From: Celoporthe dispersa
Lineage: Eukaryota; Ascomycota; Sordariomycetes; Diaporthales; Cryphonectriaceae
Length of the DNA stretch: 64,000 bases
Assembly (NCBI GenBank): GCA_016584495.1
Contig: WAID01000006.1
Location: 3,348,001 to 3,412,000 of the forward strand
Direction: 5' to 3'
The notes below the pieces were generated by a model. The model saw only the letters and a list, made by a program, of their open reading frames with translations. It searched no databases and had not been told where the DNA came from. Position numbers and translations under genes: made by a program. Of the stretch, positions 34,555-46,950 are shown in pieces (within the stretch, counting starts at the first letter, position 1; each line of letters begins with the position of its first letter).

Positions 34555-36174
34555 ATGGAAGCAGCTCCGTGGTCTCAAACCCCTCGACTGCTCGCCCTCC
34601 TTATCGGCGCCGTAAGTCCCTTGGCTTAAAATAGCTTCCCGCAGGATGACCTGTCTAATTCAAAGTCTCTATAGCTCCTCGTCTACAGGATTGGCCTCGT
34701 GGTCTACCGTGTGTACTTCCACCCACTGTCTCGCTTCCCCGGCCCCATATCATGGGCTGCCTCGGGTCTTCCTGTTATGTGGGAGGACAAAATCGATGGG
34801 ACCTTTACAAAGAGAATGCTCAAGGTCCATGAAGCATACGGCCCCATCGTGCGCATCGGCCCGAACCGCATCGCAGTCGATGGCACAATTATCTGGCCCG
34901 AGATCTTCGCCCGGCGTGCAAACCAGCTCGAGTTCACCAAGGTCCCCGAGACATATCCCGCCCAAGAGAAATACGTGGGCCTTCTCCCGACGCAGTCTCG
35001 CGAGAACCACAGGCGTCAACGCAGGCTGCTTGCCCACGCATTTTCTGAGGCGGCCATGTATGAGCAAGAACGCTATATCAAGTACTACGTGGATCTGCTC
35101 ATGCAGCGGCTGCGGGAGCGTACTGTGTCAGGCGAGACTCTAGACATGACGCAGTGGTTCAATTTCACAACTTTTGACATCATCGGCGAGCTCGCCTTCG
35201 CGGACTCCTTTCAGGCACTCGAGCGTGGGAAATATCACCCCTGGATCGCCATGATTTTCTCCAGCATACGACACGGAAGCGCTCTCCAGTTTTTGATGTA
35301 TTATCCTTTTCTATTGCCACTCGTGTGGCTTCGAGTCGGCCTGGGCGATCTCAGGCGACTCTTCGCCCAATCGAAGCAATTCATTGAGCTGAGCAAGGAG
35401 AAGACGCGGAAGCGACAGGCCATGCAGGACGAATCTCGCAGGGACATCATGGCGTACATCATTGGCCACAACACTAATAACAAAGGCATGACCCAGGACG
35501 AGATCTTCGAGAACGCCCGAGCCCTGATCGGTGCAGGCAGCGAGACCACCGCCACAGCCTTGTCAGGGTTGGCATTTCACCTCGGTCGGAATCCAGAGGC
35601 GTACCAGCGGGTGACAGACGAGATCCGCACCGCCTTTACCTGCGAAGAAGACATCACCATGCGGACAACAGCCCATCTTCCCTATGTCCATGCTTGTCTC
35701 GAGGAAGCCCTGCGTATTTACCCACCCGCCGCAGAGACACCGCCGCGTGTGTCACCGGGAGACTATATCAATCATGGTGGCAAAGCGTACTGGATTCCCA
35801 AGGGTGTGAAGCTCAGCAACTACCAGTGGGCGACCCACCACTCACCAAAGAACTTTGCCGACCCGGAGCAATATGTCCCTGAGCGGTGGTTGCCTCCGTC
35901 GCACCCGCTATACAACAGTCGCTACGCTTACGACAAAAGGGCCGCCTTCCGTCCGTTTGCAGTTGGGCCTCGGGATTGTATCGGCAAGAATCTGGCGTAT
36001 TCAGAAATGCGGCTAGTGATTGCACGCCTGCTCTGGAACTTCGATCTCGAGCTGGTAGACGGGCAGAAGGATTGGGTCGAGTCCCAGCTGGTGTTCGGGC
36101 TATATCGGAAAGGACCCTTGATGGCGAGGCTGCACATTCGAAATACAGAGGCCGGTAGGATTGACGTTGCTTGA
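34555..36174 (+). CDS. Cytochrome P450, isotrichodermin C-15 hydroxylase (CYP65)-like
   Basis: Microsomal P450 of 518 residues, exons 34555-34611 and 34675-36174. The short first exon supplies the start of the membrane anchor (LLALLIGA) that continues as LLVYRIGLVVYRVYFHPL. Conserved elements are the proline hinge FPGP, the I-helix AGSETT at about 306-311, EEALRIYPP with the ExxR motif, the PERW motif and the heme loop FAVGPRDCIGKNLAYSEMR. The group includes trichothecene and other secondary-metabolite hydroxylases. All key residues are intact and no frameshift is needed. The substrate is unknown. Confidence 0.92.
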
Positions 36175-37470
36175 GACTACTTAAGAGATGGAAACATGCC
36201 AACAGGTTGTTCCCGTCTTCTCTGCAACTGTGTATGACACCAAAAGGTGTTACTTTGTGTTTCTCATTCTATGGAATTTGGGCATGGCTGATATCCTTGT
36301 CCTGATTATGATTAAATTTATTTGTTTTCCTTTGCACCTCATTTCGCTCTGTTCACCACAGACAAATATCGAATTATAGGCAATGAAAATATCTTATTAG
36401 CCATTATTTAATAATGTATCAAATCCGAGCAAGGACATGAGCCCGCAGGTTTCGTCGTCCATAACAACTCTCAAATCAGAACCAAAAAGGGGCGAGTGCG
36501 TTTCATCTTCTAGATTATCTCCGTTATACAAAGGGCTTGAAAGCAGAAACCTAATCTATATATGAGTCCCAATTTACAATCATGTTTACTGCAAGGGACC
36601 AGTTACAGCATAAAATTGACCTTTGAAAACTTGCTATCAAAATCAACCTATGGAATGAATATAATAGAAAATATCATGATGAGCTCAGACATACCATCAT
36701 ACGGGTCTAAGGTTAGATGATCTCTGAATGTGCGTATCCAGATGATCAACTCCATCTTCCGCACTCTTAAACGCATTTTGTAGAAGTGAGATATCTAGAC
36801 TAGCCCCCGGGAATGTAGAATCTTGTCCCACATTAAGTCCTAGATCAAATGTTTGAGTGTACTTATCTGGGCTCGGAGGTCTGAGGCCAGCTGTGACACT
36901 TTGGCTGCCTGTAATCCTCGTAGTAGATAATCTAGAACAGCTTGAGAAATTTCTCAATGTTCTCTATTGGCACTGCCTCGATATGGAGCCCCCCGGCATA
37001 GTCGATTAATTTGAGAACAGCTCTGCATACGCTGATGTTCATCGCTTATAAACTCGTCAGTTCAGTGGGGTCTAAGCTAAAGACATTGCTAGGAAGGGAG
37101 AAACACGGGCCCCAGAGAGAGACACTCGAAGGATAGAGTTGGGGAGTAAAATAGTGTAAGTAGTACAGAAAAGAAAATTTATTCCCAATTACTTAAGTAA
37201 ACAAAGGCGGTTGCTTGTGTGTGACAGGAATCACTGGGTCATGAGCGAGTCTTCTTGTCGAACTCATTATTTGTGTCATCGGCAAGGCATTCCCTGTATG
37301 AAGGTTTTATTGAAATAGTGTTTGTTGACACACTCGGCGTCAGCTAAGGTACCGTGTTTTATTGTGAAACTATAACAATGAGATGATATATAGAATCTCC
37401 GATATGATACCGTGGACGGTTTCTTCTCAGCCCAATTCATCTCCCTCACTCTCTCTCCCGCCCCCTCTCT
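36175..37470. other. Gene-free stretch between convergent genes
   Basis: About 1.3 kb, AT-rich in places, with a CT-rich tract at 37439-37472. It holds two 3' flanks. No gene was recognised. Confidence 0.4.
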
Positions 37471-38536
37471 CTAAAACAAGCGCACTGTAGTGGTCACGCC
37501 AGCATCGATGAGCAAGCCCGTGCCGTTGATGTAACTGGCAGCTGGACTGCACAAGTAGGCAATGGTGTCAGACACTTCCTCACACTCGGCCGCACGCTTG
37601 ATTGGGACGACGGCCGAGATCATGCCCTGGACCTCGGGGTTTTTCTTCAGCTCCTCGTCTAGCATCGGTGTGCGCACCCAGGTCGGGCAGACAGCATTGA
37701 CACGAATGCCTTCAGGGCAGTGATCCATGGCTTTTGGGAAAAAAAGAAATCAGCTGTGGCGTTTTCAACAGATTCTAAATTCATTTGGGCTCCTGCCTTT
37801 TTTTCGAGGGAGGGAGGGGTAGTTAGTTACCTGCCATCTTGGTGATTGCCATAAAGGCATGCTTGGAGATGGTGTAGGAGCCCTTGCCGGGCAGGCCGAC
37901 GTACGAGTGGGCCGAGGCAATGTTGACAATGACGCCACGGCCAATGTCTCGCGTGCCGTTGCGGCTGCTCCAGGTCTTGGGCTCCTGCTTGCGCATGGCG
38001 GCGACCTGGGCGCGCACGCAGACCAAGTTGCCACGGGCATTGATGTGCATGATGCGGTCGAAGTTGTCGATGTCGGTCTCGGCAATGGGAGCGTGGGCGC
38101 CGTTGTCGACCTGACCAGGAGGTAAGTTCACGTTGCTTAGATGCCACTTGAAGGATTTTTGGGTATGCTGGCCGCCACTTACCCCGGCGGCGTTGACCGC
38201 GTAGTCAAGCCGGCCAAACTCTTTGACCACATAGTCGACCATAGCCTGGACTGACTTTTCGTCTTGGACGTTCATCTCAAAAGTCGTGGCCTGGTATTCC
38301 TTGTTGCTTGCATACTTTCTGCTTTCCTCCGAGGAGGCCTTGGCCGTCTCCATGTTCATGTCGGCAAACACGACGACCTTGGCGCCGGCTTCTGCGAGGG
38401 AGAAGGCGGCCTCCTTGCCGATGCCGCTGCCAGACTGTGAAACAAGGCGTTAGCAAACTTATTTTCGCATATGGCTGCCAAGACAACTTACCCCGACGAC
38501 AAGGGCAACCCCATCAAGCCGGGTGCTGTTGATCAT
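37471..38536 (-). CDS. Short-chain dehydrogenase/reductase
   Basis: SDR of 278 residues in four exons: 38536-38492, 38434-38183, 38110-37831 and 37730-37471. The nucleotide-binding loop reads VVGSGSGIGK, with Gly-Ser instead of the common Thr-Gly start. Later motifs are NAAGV, IVNIASAHS, the catalytic YTISK, and VNAVCPTWVRTPM. The intron at 38111-38182 is in frame and stop-free, so it could be mistaken for coding sequence. The exon sum is an exact codon multiple and no frameshift is needed. It is transcribed toward the P450 gene at 34555, separated by 1.3 kb, so co-function is uncertain. Confidence 0.9.
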
Positions 38537-40900
38537 TATGATGGTGCGTAGCAGCTGTCTATATCTGGCTTGATAGTGAGAGGATTATATCTGGCAGCCC
38601 TGGCTTCACCAAGAAGTTGATAGTGAGACAGGTGTGACTACGTGGGGTTGGATCCTGGAGCTATAGGCAGAGAGACTGGGCAGCTACTGGTAATTACATA
38701 CGAGTACTATCATCACTACTATACATAGTACACAGTGGTAGTAAATGTGTCTTCAAGGGGGCCGAGAGGAATCAAATTCCTACTCGGATTGGTCCCATTT
38801 TTACTGTCAAGCCGTTTGCTATAACAAAATGTCCCTGCAAACTTGTGCGCCCGAATTCGTAACCAACGGCCCCCAACGACCCGCTTCTATACGTAGTATA
38901 ACCCCGCTCCCGTATTACTGTACATACTGTAGTACAGTACTACAGTATGTTGCTGGTGGAGACAAGGCGAAGACAAGGCGGCCTACTATGCTACTCTGCA
39001 GCCCCCAAAAGCGGCTCTGCTGATCATGAATTACCTTGTTTTCTATGTTGGTCACGTCACATCACATAACATCGCATAACGAGGTAAAATTAGATGCGGC
39101 AAAGATAAGAAGGAGTGTGCGCAGCTAAAAGGCATGACCACTCCCGGCTAACTAATAGAAATGACTCTGGTCTATGCAGCCGCGTAACAGTCGAGCTCGA
39201 GCAAAAAGTATGCATCGAGTTGCGTACTGCCATAGATGCAAAACTCACATGTATTCTGTCATCATCACCTGTTCACCAGCTCGGACCTTTGGTATGGATT
39301 ATCGGTACGTAACATGCTACATCACAACTGAGCCAACATCGGATAGCATTGGCTGACTCCACCAGGTCTTCTTTGTCTCTTGCGCCAGGCACCTCATGAC
39401 CTCCACTGTGAACATGTCCATGTCTCCGCTCAGGGTGGCACAGCTCGCTAAGCGCCAAACGCTGCTCCGGCTCATCTCACCTTACGCCCCCCAGATGTGC
39501 GCTGTGGGTATATCGATCTTCAGGCCTGTGCCACCGCCAGCGGCAGTTGCGGTGAAGGAATAGCGAGAAGGGCCCGCATCGACGAAAAGCGGCCCACAGA
39601 GGCCCACAGCGCAGCCCAGACCGCTGCAGTCGTGATCTGTCGGTAAGTACTATGTACAGCAGTCGCCAAGGATGCTCCCAGGGAACAAAAAGCAAGGACC
39701 CCATTGTAAGATCCATCGGCTGCGAGGTCCCTTTCTAGGGACGGAATGGTCTTATCAAACGGCTCGGTATAGTGTAGTTTGTAGTAGGCAAAAGCATTCC
39801 AGTGACCCCGACGCCCGCCCGACCATCGATCCTCGTGGTCTCAGCCAGCCGCTCGATATAGAGGTGTTTGCACGGCACCTCATGGCTGTGGATTGCTTGC
39901 CAAAACAGAACCTCTGGCGGGCTTCTTTATGCCCAATGCCTGACACGCCCAGCCGGGGACTAACGGGGCAAAAGCCGACACGCTGGATAAGGCCAAAGAG
40001 TATATCCGTGATACAACGCTCAATGATAACTATCCTGTTAGAACGTGTGCTATACGACCTCGTGACAAAGGCGGCGTGGTAGACTCGACCCTCAATATGT
40101 ACGGAGTCGATAACGTCGACTCGTGTATCATGCCCATCATTCCGTGGGCTAACACACAGACGACAGTTTATGCTGTTTCTGAAAAGGCGGCGGATCTAAC
40201 TAAATCGAAACTTCAATCTGATTTGCATGTCCCGCTAGGCAATGCCTTTATCTATTTTCATATAGGATTAGGCTAACTTGACATTAGGAAACTGGATAGG
40301 AGCACGACCCCCTAAGCACTGGAATCTTAGGCTGGGAGAAGTACTAGACAATGAACATTGTCATAGTATGCGGGAAAAGGAAGGGGGAAAAAACCTATCA
40401 AAATCCCTACGAAGCACTGTAAAAGTGTACGTTAAGCTGAAAGAGTTTCATGTATAGATCTTCAAACACAGAAACAGTCTTTCTTGTGTAATGCAAGTAC
40501 TCTCGAGCGGTAAAGCTATTCAAATGAATAATCAATAAGAAATTGAGTGTGACAACTGAAGAGCTATGAGGCCATATACATTTACAAGTATTGAAAGTGT
40601 TCTGATACTTGCATCCGTAGGAAACAGCTTATTGGTCTGATTCGCCGGATGCTGACTCCTTTGATGAGCTGTTCGCAACCTCGTTTGATTTTAACTATAA
40701 GCCGGAGTGGTAGTTACACGCTAGGCTTTTTCTTCTTCGCACCTTGATATCACCGTTCATCCGACATTAAATTATACAAGATGATGGCCTAAAATCTGTA
40801 CAATGATCTCTCAATCCAGACTTGACTATACTGTATACCACAATATTGCACTCGTGAGATTTTGAGTCCTGCTCTGCCTCTTAGTTTAATGAAAAGGAGG
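38537..40900. other. Gene-free stretch with an inverted repeat
   Basis: About 2.4 kb with only short frames of no coding character. It contains a 13-bp perfect inverted repeat at 38922-38950 (listed separately). Confidence 0.4.
38922..38950. repeat. Perfect inverted repeat, 13-bp arms, 3-bp loop
   Basis: Arms 38922-38934 and 38938-38950 are exact reverse complements around CAG. The left arm reads ACATACTGTAGTA. It is embedded in other TACTGTA/TACAGTA words, so several overlapping hairpins are possible. Role unknown. Confidence 0.8.
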
Positions 40901-42340
40901 TCACTTCTCCTTATCCGGGTCGGGTAAGAAGTTCAGTATAGGAGCAGTACTAATGAAGCTTAAAAACCCTTGCGCTTTCAGACTGTCGGGGATCCAAGGT
41001 GATAGCATCCTAGCGAGACGCCAGTACCACGTGTCCATCGCCTCGAACCGTGTGATATAACCCGAGATCCTGACGCAAGTTTCGGCCCGGGGCCGATGCC
41101 TGCCTTCGTACTTCTGGAACAACAACTGAATCTCCTCCGTCGTCGGACTTGGAGACTTCAGGATAAGTGGCTTAAGCTCGTTGACGAAGTGGCAGATGCC
41201 CTCAATGTGGGTGTTGCCACCGAGCCCTGGGTTGATGGTAGACTGGGTGCAGGTTAGCGCTGCAATGTCAGGCTGAGGAAGCTCATGTGAGGATAATTAG
41301 CAATGAACAGCTGACAGGGGTCTTACTTTGGAAATACAGTCACCCATCAGCACGACTCTTTTCCCACTATTCCACGGCCCGTCGACGACCCCTTCCTCCA
41401 GAGGCACCATGGAAGCCCTGATCCTGCTCTCCCAGAGATTGCAGAAAGTGTAGCCTGGCCCTGCAGCCAGATGACCGTACTTATCAACTGTGCTCTGCGC
41501 ATCTTCGTCCGTGTATCGCGGACAATTCGGCGTTCTTGAGGGTGCATCCTCCTTGACAAACAAAAACCAAAACACAAGCCCGTCAACACCGGCAGCGGCT
41601 GCACCGGATACCCCACGGTAATAAACGTTGTGGACCGTACTGTTGGGGAGGTAGGGCTTGGAAGGGTCGCCTGATCGTGTGTTGCTTGACGTGCCAAAGA
41701 CAACCCTGTACGTGGCCACGAAGCCTTGGAAGCTTGTTAATCGAGATATACGGTGGGTTTGAAGTGGCACCAACTGGTTGCTCACCTTCGTTCAAGCTCT
41801 TGGCTCCCGATGAGTCAAACGCTGCCAAATGCCCACCCATCAACGTTCTCACAGTGCTGTGAATACCATCGGCCCCTACCAAGATACTACCCCTAATGTC
41901 CTCCCCCTTGTCCGTAACGACGGTCACGCCATTGTCGTCCTCTCTGAACGACGCGATGCCGGTATAGTCCCGAACTCGGTGTTTCGCGTCCAAGTTGTCA
42001 TACAATGTCTGGATGTAGGAGCTCCTCTCCATGAAGAGGAAGGGCCGGCTGGTTTGGTCTGCAATCAGCCTCAAAACGGCCGTATCCTCAAAGAGGTTGC
42101 CATGTTCGTCGAAATGCAGGCGATCCTTCAATGGCAATGTCTGCTCCAGCATCTTCTTCCATATCCCTAGCTGTTCAAAGACTCTGGCTGTGTGAGATAG
42201 AACTGAGATAGATGCGCCGAGGTGGGGGCAATCGCCCGTTTCTCGAGAACAACAAAGTCAATGCCAGCCTTTTCAAGAGCATTGGCGAGAACAAGTCCGA
42301 CAACACTGCCGCCAACAACGATGACCCTGAATGGTTCCAT
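40901..42340 (-). CDS. FAD-dependent monooxygenase, PaxM-like, with one apparent frameshift
   Basis: Flavoprotein monooxygenase of about 431 residues. Exons are 42340-41786, 41724-41327 and 41242-40901. The N-terminus has the Rossmann motif VIVVGGSVVGLVLANALEKA, followed by VLEKRAIAP. The DG motif reads VGADGIHSTVR and the GD motif VLMGDCISK, joined by splicing to STINPGLGGNTHIEG. Related fungal enzymes epoxidise prenyl chains in indole-diterpene and meroterpenoid pathways. One base is missing in the five-G run at 42224-42228 (plus strand), between RAIAP and HLGASIS; restoring it gives an exact codon multiple. Partner genes for such a pathway (prenyltransferase, cyclase) are absent here. It is divergent from the SAT4-like gene. 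Confidence 0.85.
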
Positions 42341-42931
42341 ATGGATCGGAACCTCGTCCGGACGATCTTTGGAGCTTCAGACAGGTGAGTGGCGGATGTG
42401 TGCGAGGCCAGTTGCTTTGAAATGGAGGATCCGAGTTGGATGATCTGAGTTGGACATCGACCTGAGGAGGTTGGTAAATGACCACTAAGCATCACAAGGG
42501 TCACAATCACGCTTGTCCTTTTTTAGTTGCAGAAGGTGATAATTGGTTCCAGTCGTGTTGGTGCTGACCCTGACCTTCGTGCGTCGCCTGTTGGTGGGGA
42601 TCACAAGGGTGATGGTCTCCGGCTGGCCAATAATTTACCTCTAGGAAATTTGGAAAGCAACCAACATGTAAAGATCTTTGCCCTCTCTTGCTAGCCGATG
42701 TTGCAGCCAAAGCAGGTGTCAGGGGCATCACATCATGGACCCCTGCTTCAGGAGGACACCAGGTGTGAGTATTCCTACGGCCTACAGATGATCTAGTATG
42801 CGTGCGCGTCTGGAAGTTCTATTAACTGTGCAACCTCCGAGCTCTATTCCGTAACCTGTCGAGACCAATGGCGGACGAACCTAACTTGATCAACCTTGCC
42901 GCCCGGCGACCGCAAGTTGAGTAACGACGAC
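42341..42931. promoter_or_regulatory. Divergent promoter, FAD monooxygenase / SAT4-like gene
   Basis: About 590 bp between two divergent starts. Only weak short frames are present; no specific site was recognised. Confidence 0.4.
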
Positions 42932-44349
42932 ATGGCCGACCTTGGCGAGGACGAAAATTACGAAATAGCCGTCTCATACGGCTCAATTATAGGCACTGGC
43001 ATTTTAGCCATAATCACATGTTCTATGCGAGTAGGTTCCCTCTGGAGAAATGGTTAGAGGAAGATGCAGCTGCTGACCAAGACCTTCCAAACGCATACAG
43101 CTCCTGACACGGAAGTTCATCCTCAGAGCTTTCAGTGTTGATGATTGGGCCTGTTTGATAGCCCTGGTTCGTCTTCCAGAGTGCTGCATTTCAGAAACTC
43201 AATTGAATTAACGGTGTGATTTGGTTGAGGTTCTCACAACCACGTTCAACGCTTTAGGCATTGCCGTGGTCCGCAATGGGGCTGGCCGGCACATTCAGCA
43301 CGTCAGTGACCACGAACTCACAGTCTGGTTCAAATTGTACTACGCATGCACGTGTCTATACTTGGTCATTGCCTGTGCAGTTAAATTGAGCTTGCTTGCC
43401 CTCATGTGGCGTCTCTTTCCACTTCGTAAGTAGCACTTCTCGGAGTGCTGTCTGGGTGACCTACAATGACTAACCGGTTTGCGTGCACGGTAGCACTTCT
43501 CCGCAGGGTCGCTGTGTTTCTCTTCATCTTCATGGCTCTCTTCACAGTTTCTGGGACATTCGTTACCGCGTTTCAGTGCAACCCTCCGAAATATGTATAC
43601 GATCTCACCTACGTTATGTCGGCGGAACGTGCCGCACACTGCTACTCGCCAAATACGGCGTACGGCGTTTTCTTATATCAGGCGGTGCTCCTTTTCACTC
43701 TAGACATCATCATCTTTGCCTACCCAGCTCCTGCTCTATGGGGCCTTCAGATGACAAGAGGGAAGCGTTTGGTCTCCGTGATGGTGTTTGGGTCCGGTAC
43801 GTCAAGATGCTTGTGATGGGGAACCCCAATATCCTTGAACCTTATCAATCGGGCTGCTAACGAAGTAATCACCACTCCTCAGCCATCGTGGCTTGTATCG
43901 CCCCGGTCTTGCGGTTTCGTAGCATCAGCTTTTACAAATCTGGCAGCAGTGACATGACCTGTGAGTCGCGATCAGCAGAGTCCCGGGCTTGAGCAACTGG
44001 AAAGGACTTCACCGCAAAGCTCTAATGACCAGAATGTTTCACAGATGTCGCTGCCTCGTCGTTGTATTGGATGTCTATTGAATATAACTTAGGCATGGTT
44101 GCCGGCTCACTAGGGTGTCTCCGTCCCCTCCTTCATCACTTCCGCCTGAGCCACCCTTTATTCAGAAAAGACAAGCTCAGCGAACCCGAGTCCAGCAATT
44201 CGTATGAGTTACGCAGCGCGGATGGTAAGAATAGATGGCAGGTTAAGCTCCCACGCAGCGGAGGCAATAGCTCTCGCGTGCAGGGGGACAGCGTTCTGGA
44301 AGCGACCTGTGTAGAAAACCATAGCGCTGAACATATTCTGAAGATCTGA
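42932..44349 (+). CDS. SAT4/rhodopsin-domain integral membrane protein
   Basis: Membrane protein of 348 residues in six exons: 42932-43030, 43101-43166, 43230-43425, 43494-43796, 43883-43960, 44045-44349. The pattern RKFILRAFSVDDWACLIAL after the first helix, the Cys before ERAAHCYSP, the long extracellular loop and six to seven helices match the fungal family often labelled rhodopsin domain or SAT4, related to Pth11-type receptors without CFEM. The C-terminal third is cytosolic, polar and Ser-rich. Function in this family is mostly unknown; a sensory role is only suggested. Intron 3 is bordered by a 12-bp direct repeat (see findings). Confidence 0.82.
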
Positions 44350-45603
44350 GAAGTATGGGCAGCTTGCAATTCTTCTGATGGTTCGAAATATCCTGATCTG
44401 CGCAAGACGACTATGGAAAAATTGTATGCAGTGATAGACGCTCACAATCGCTTCTTCTCTTCCCCAGTGTCTAGATGAGATTCAACGAATTGAGCGCGTC
44501 TGATCCCGTCACCTATTCTAACTTGTAAAGAAAATGTTGTAGGTTCGAGTTAACTATGCCTAGGGAGTATCTTTATGGGCATCTGGGCGTTTCTTTGGCT
44601 GGTGATATGATCCCGCATACCAACCATAAAGGGGCCATCAGAGAGATGTAATTATCGCCAATTTGCCGAGCACTCAGTGTTGGCAAGCAGGGGTATACTT
44701 TAGAGCTTCTTTCTCGCGGTTTTGAACCCAACAAGGGCCGCCTCCATTATGCGTCACGCTCTAATATTCCCTTGAGGTCCGCACATTTCCACTCAAGAGC
44801 TACAAGATTGTGAGACGGGTCGTCAAGCGAGGCTATCATATAGATACCTAATATGAGCAGAAGCATGGATTTCCTGAAATTTGGGAGGAACATGGGCCAT
44901 AATAACAACATGCGTGTTTGGTGGCAAGATGGTTGCCGGGCTGGTGGCTTCAAACCTGGTATCCACGGCTTGAGATTAGCATTATATTTGCTAGTATGAA
45001 TTTTTGTGGTGTTTAGTATTATCAGACTACTGTAGTGCTCATTACAATAGACTATTGATAATGGATTTCAAATAAATGTGAGCTTGCTCACGTTTATACA
45101 TTATTACAACAGCAACTCTATGCTTGCCGTTTCTTTTAGCTTCTCCCATGCTGATGCTAGGATGAAAGAACGAAGAAGCAATCCCGCTTGTTCTTCTTTG
45201 ATCGCTCCCATACTTCCATCCATGGCTCCTCGTGAGATTCTTCTAAATGCGGTGTTTGGATTCTGCCGCTTCTTCTGCTTCCGAGAGTTCATCGTCTGGG
45301 TCTAAGTCTGTCTGAAGCCAACGGAGCTGTTGAGCAGCAGTCTCTTCGTTGTTCACAGAATACTGACTGAGCTAGGTTGAGCAGCCTCGAACCATAGCCA
45401 CTAGCTCTATCCTCGTTTGCTTTTGAAAGCAGTTGTGGTCGTTCGCATGGTGGATCAGACCACCCACAACACCTCCCGATCCGTCTTTCACGAGATAGAA
45501 TTCATCGGGGCCAATGGTAGCCTAATTGGGACTGCCATACAGAAATGCACGAGTGGTATCGCACGAAATAAATTGATGCTGTTGGCCAAGGTCCCCTGTA
45601 GAC
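44350..45603. other. Gene-free stretch
   Basis: About 1.25 kb, AT-rich. No coding sequence was recognised; the right end may still hold the decayed 3' part of the HET relic. Confidence 0.35.
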
Positions 45604-46950
45604 TCATAAGGATCGGTAGGTACTGGATACCGCCGTGGCCACAGCCATTCCTCCCTCACGCTCTGAGGGAATATAAGTGTGCGTTGGTAATTTCTTAGGC
45701 ATAGATAGTGGTTCGAAACGATCACTGTTGCCATCATATTTCCACAGCGATGACGGCTCAAATCTCTTACAAATCCATCCGTTTGGGAAGTTCTCTGGTG
45801 CCACTGTCTTGAACTGGCACCACTGTGACTTGATAGGGCGCTTCGAAACGGATTTGGGTGATTCCATGACGTACCACTCCGTGATTACCTCAGTGAAGCC
45901 GTGACATTCGTATGCGACGGCGTGCTGGTGCTCCAAGTATTTTGCCTCGGATCTCCCGAAAGGCTTTTGGACATCTGGCGTCTACGAACGCCACTAAGGT
46001 GGTACCAGCAAAGAGAAATATCGAAGAACAATTCTGGATGTCCGCTTAAAAGACCTGACGGGAAGACGTGGTGCATGACGGTTTGGATCCCTGAGAATGC
46101 ACGCGAGGCGCCTTTGTCGTACGTCAGGGTTTTCTGATTGAAATACCTGACGATGTCTCTTAGATCTGATAGAGATGGAATGCGTGATTGGATGCCTCGA
46201 TTAAGATAGCCCAGTTCTGGTGCCGTCATATGTCCATCAGCCTGTAAATGGCCTTGTAGACTTTCGTACCATCCAGCGCAGCTGCACTGCCATTTGACAG
46301 AACCTCCAACAAGCACAAGTCGCCTCTTGGCAAATAATCTTTTCCTGAAAACTTCACATACGTTCGTCGTAATCTTTGTGGCTAGGTGAGCGCCGTCTGA
46401 GATCGGTGCTCATCGTTGCAAGCTGCTCACCCCCGGCGAGAGGAATGATGACTTGTGATGTGGCTCTTGGGGAAGAACCGCCCTCGAGTCCCCGTAAGCC
46501 GTGCTCCACATTGTGTCCATCTTCAGCGATGATGGTCAGAAAGGAACTTACGAAAATGCGATGCATTTGACCGAGTTCATGTTACAAGGCGGTTTCGTCG
46601 TCTTGGACGATGCACAAGCTATCAACCCACAGGAAGCTTTCTCCCAAGGCTGCCGTCGAGGCAATAGCGTTGCGGATAGCTTCTGGTATTAGTCCAGCAA
46701 TAGCCCCTGAAAATAGAGCCCCAGGACGCTGTACTTCCTCTAGGTTGTCTTTCATGGTGCGAAAGTTTCTCATCTGGCCCCAAGTGTAGGAAAACGTCAG
46801 AAATCTCTCGTTGTCTTTACCGCAGGGTCTAATGCATCCTCATAGGACATCGATCAGCCATCGAGGTCGAAACGAAGTCAGGCCGTGTACGTTGGACTCG
46901 TCGCACCGAGAACCGTGCTCCCGGATGCAACGCGAGCGCCAGTCTCTCAT
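45604..46950 (-). pseudogene. HET-domain gene, inactivated
   Basis: Relic of a heterokaryon-incompatibility (HET) protein, boundaries approximate. Reading from the right, SRCIREHGSRC and RPRWLIDVL are followed by an in-frame TGA at 46840-46842. Then come FLTFSYTWGQ and ESFLWVDSLCIVQDDETAL, the HET core, ended by TAA at 46582-46584. HELGQMHRIFVSSFLTIIAEDG follows in the same frame to TGA at 46354-46356. Beyond it the frame shifts by one base into LFAKRRLVLVGGSVKWQ, and more fragments continue to about 45604. All three stops fit single C-to-T or G-to-A changes (CGA, CAA and TGG codons). Such transitions are typical of repeat-induced point mutation or simple decay. HET proteins trigger cell death on non-self recognition. 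Confidence 0.75.

Noticed and set aside
22678..44349. A complete secondary-metabolite cluster
   Set aside because: P450s, SDR, FAD monooxygenase and exporter are present, but no backbone enzyme (PKS, NRPS, terpene cyclase, prenyltransferase) was found in any frame, and genes are separated by 1-3 kb gaps.
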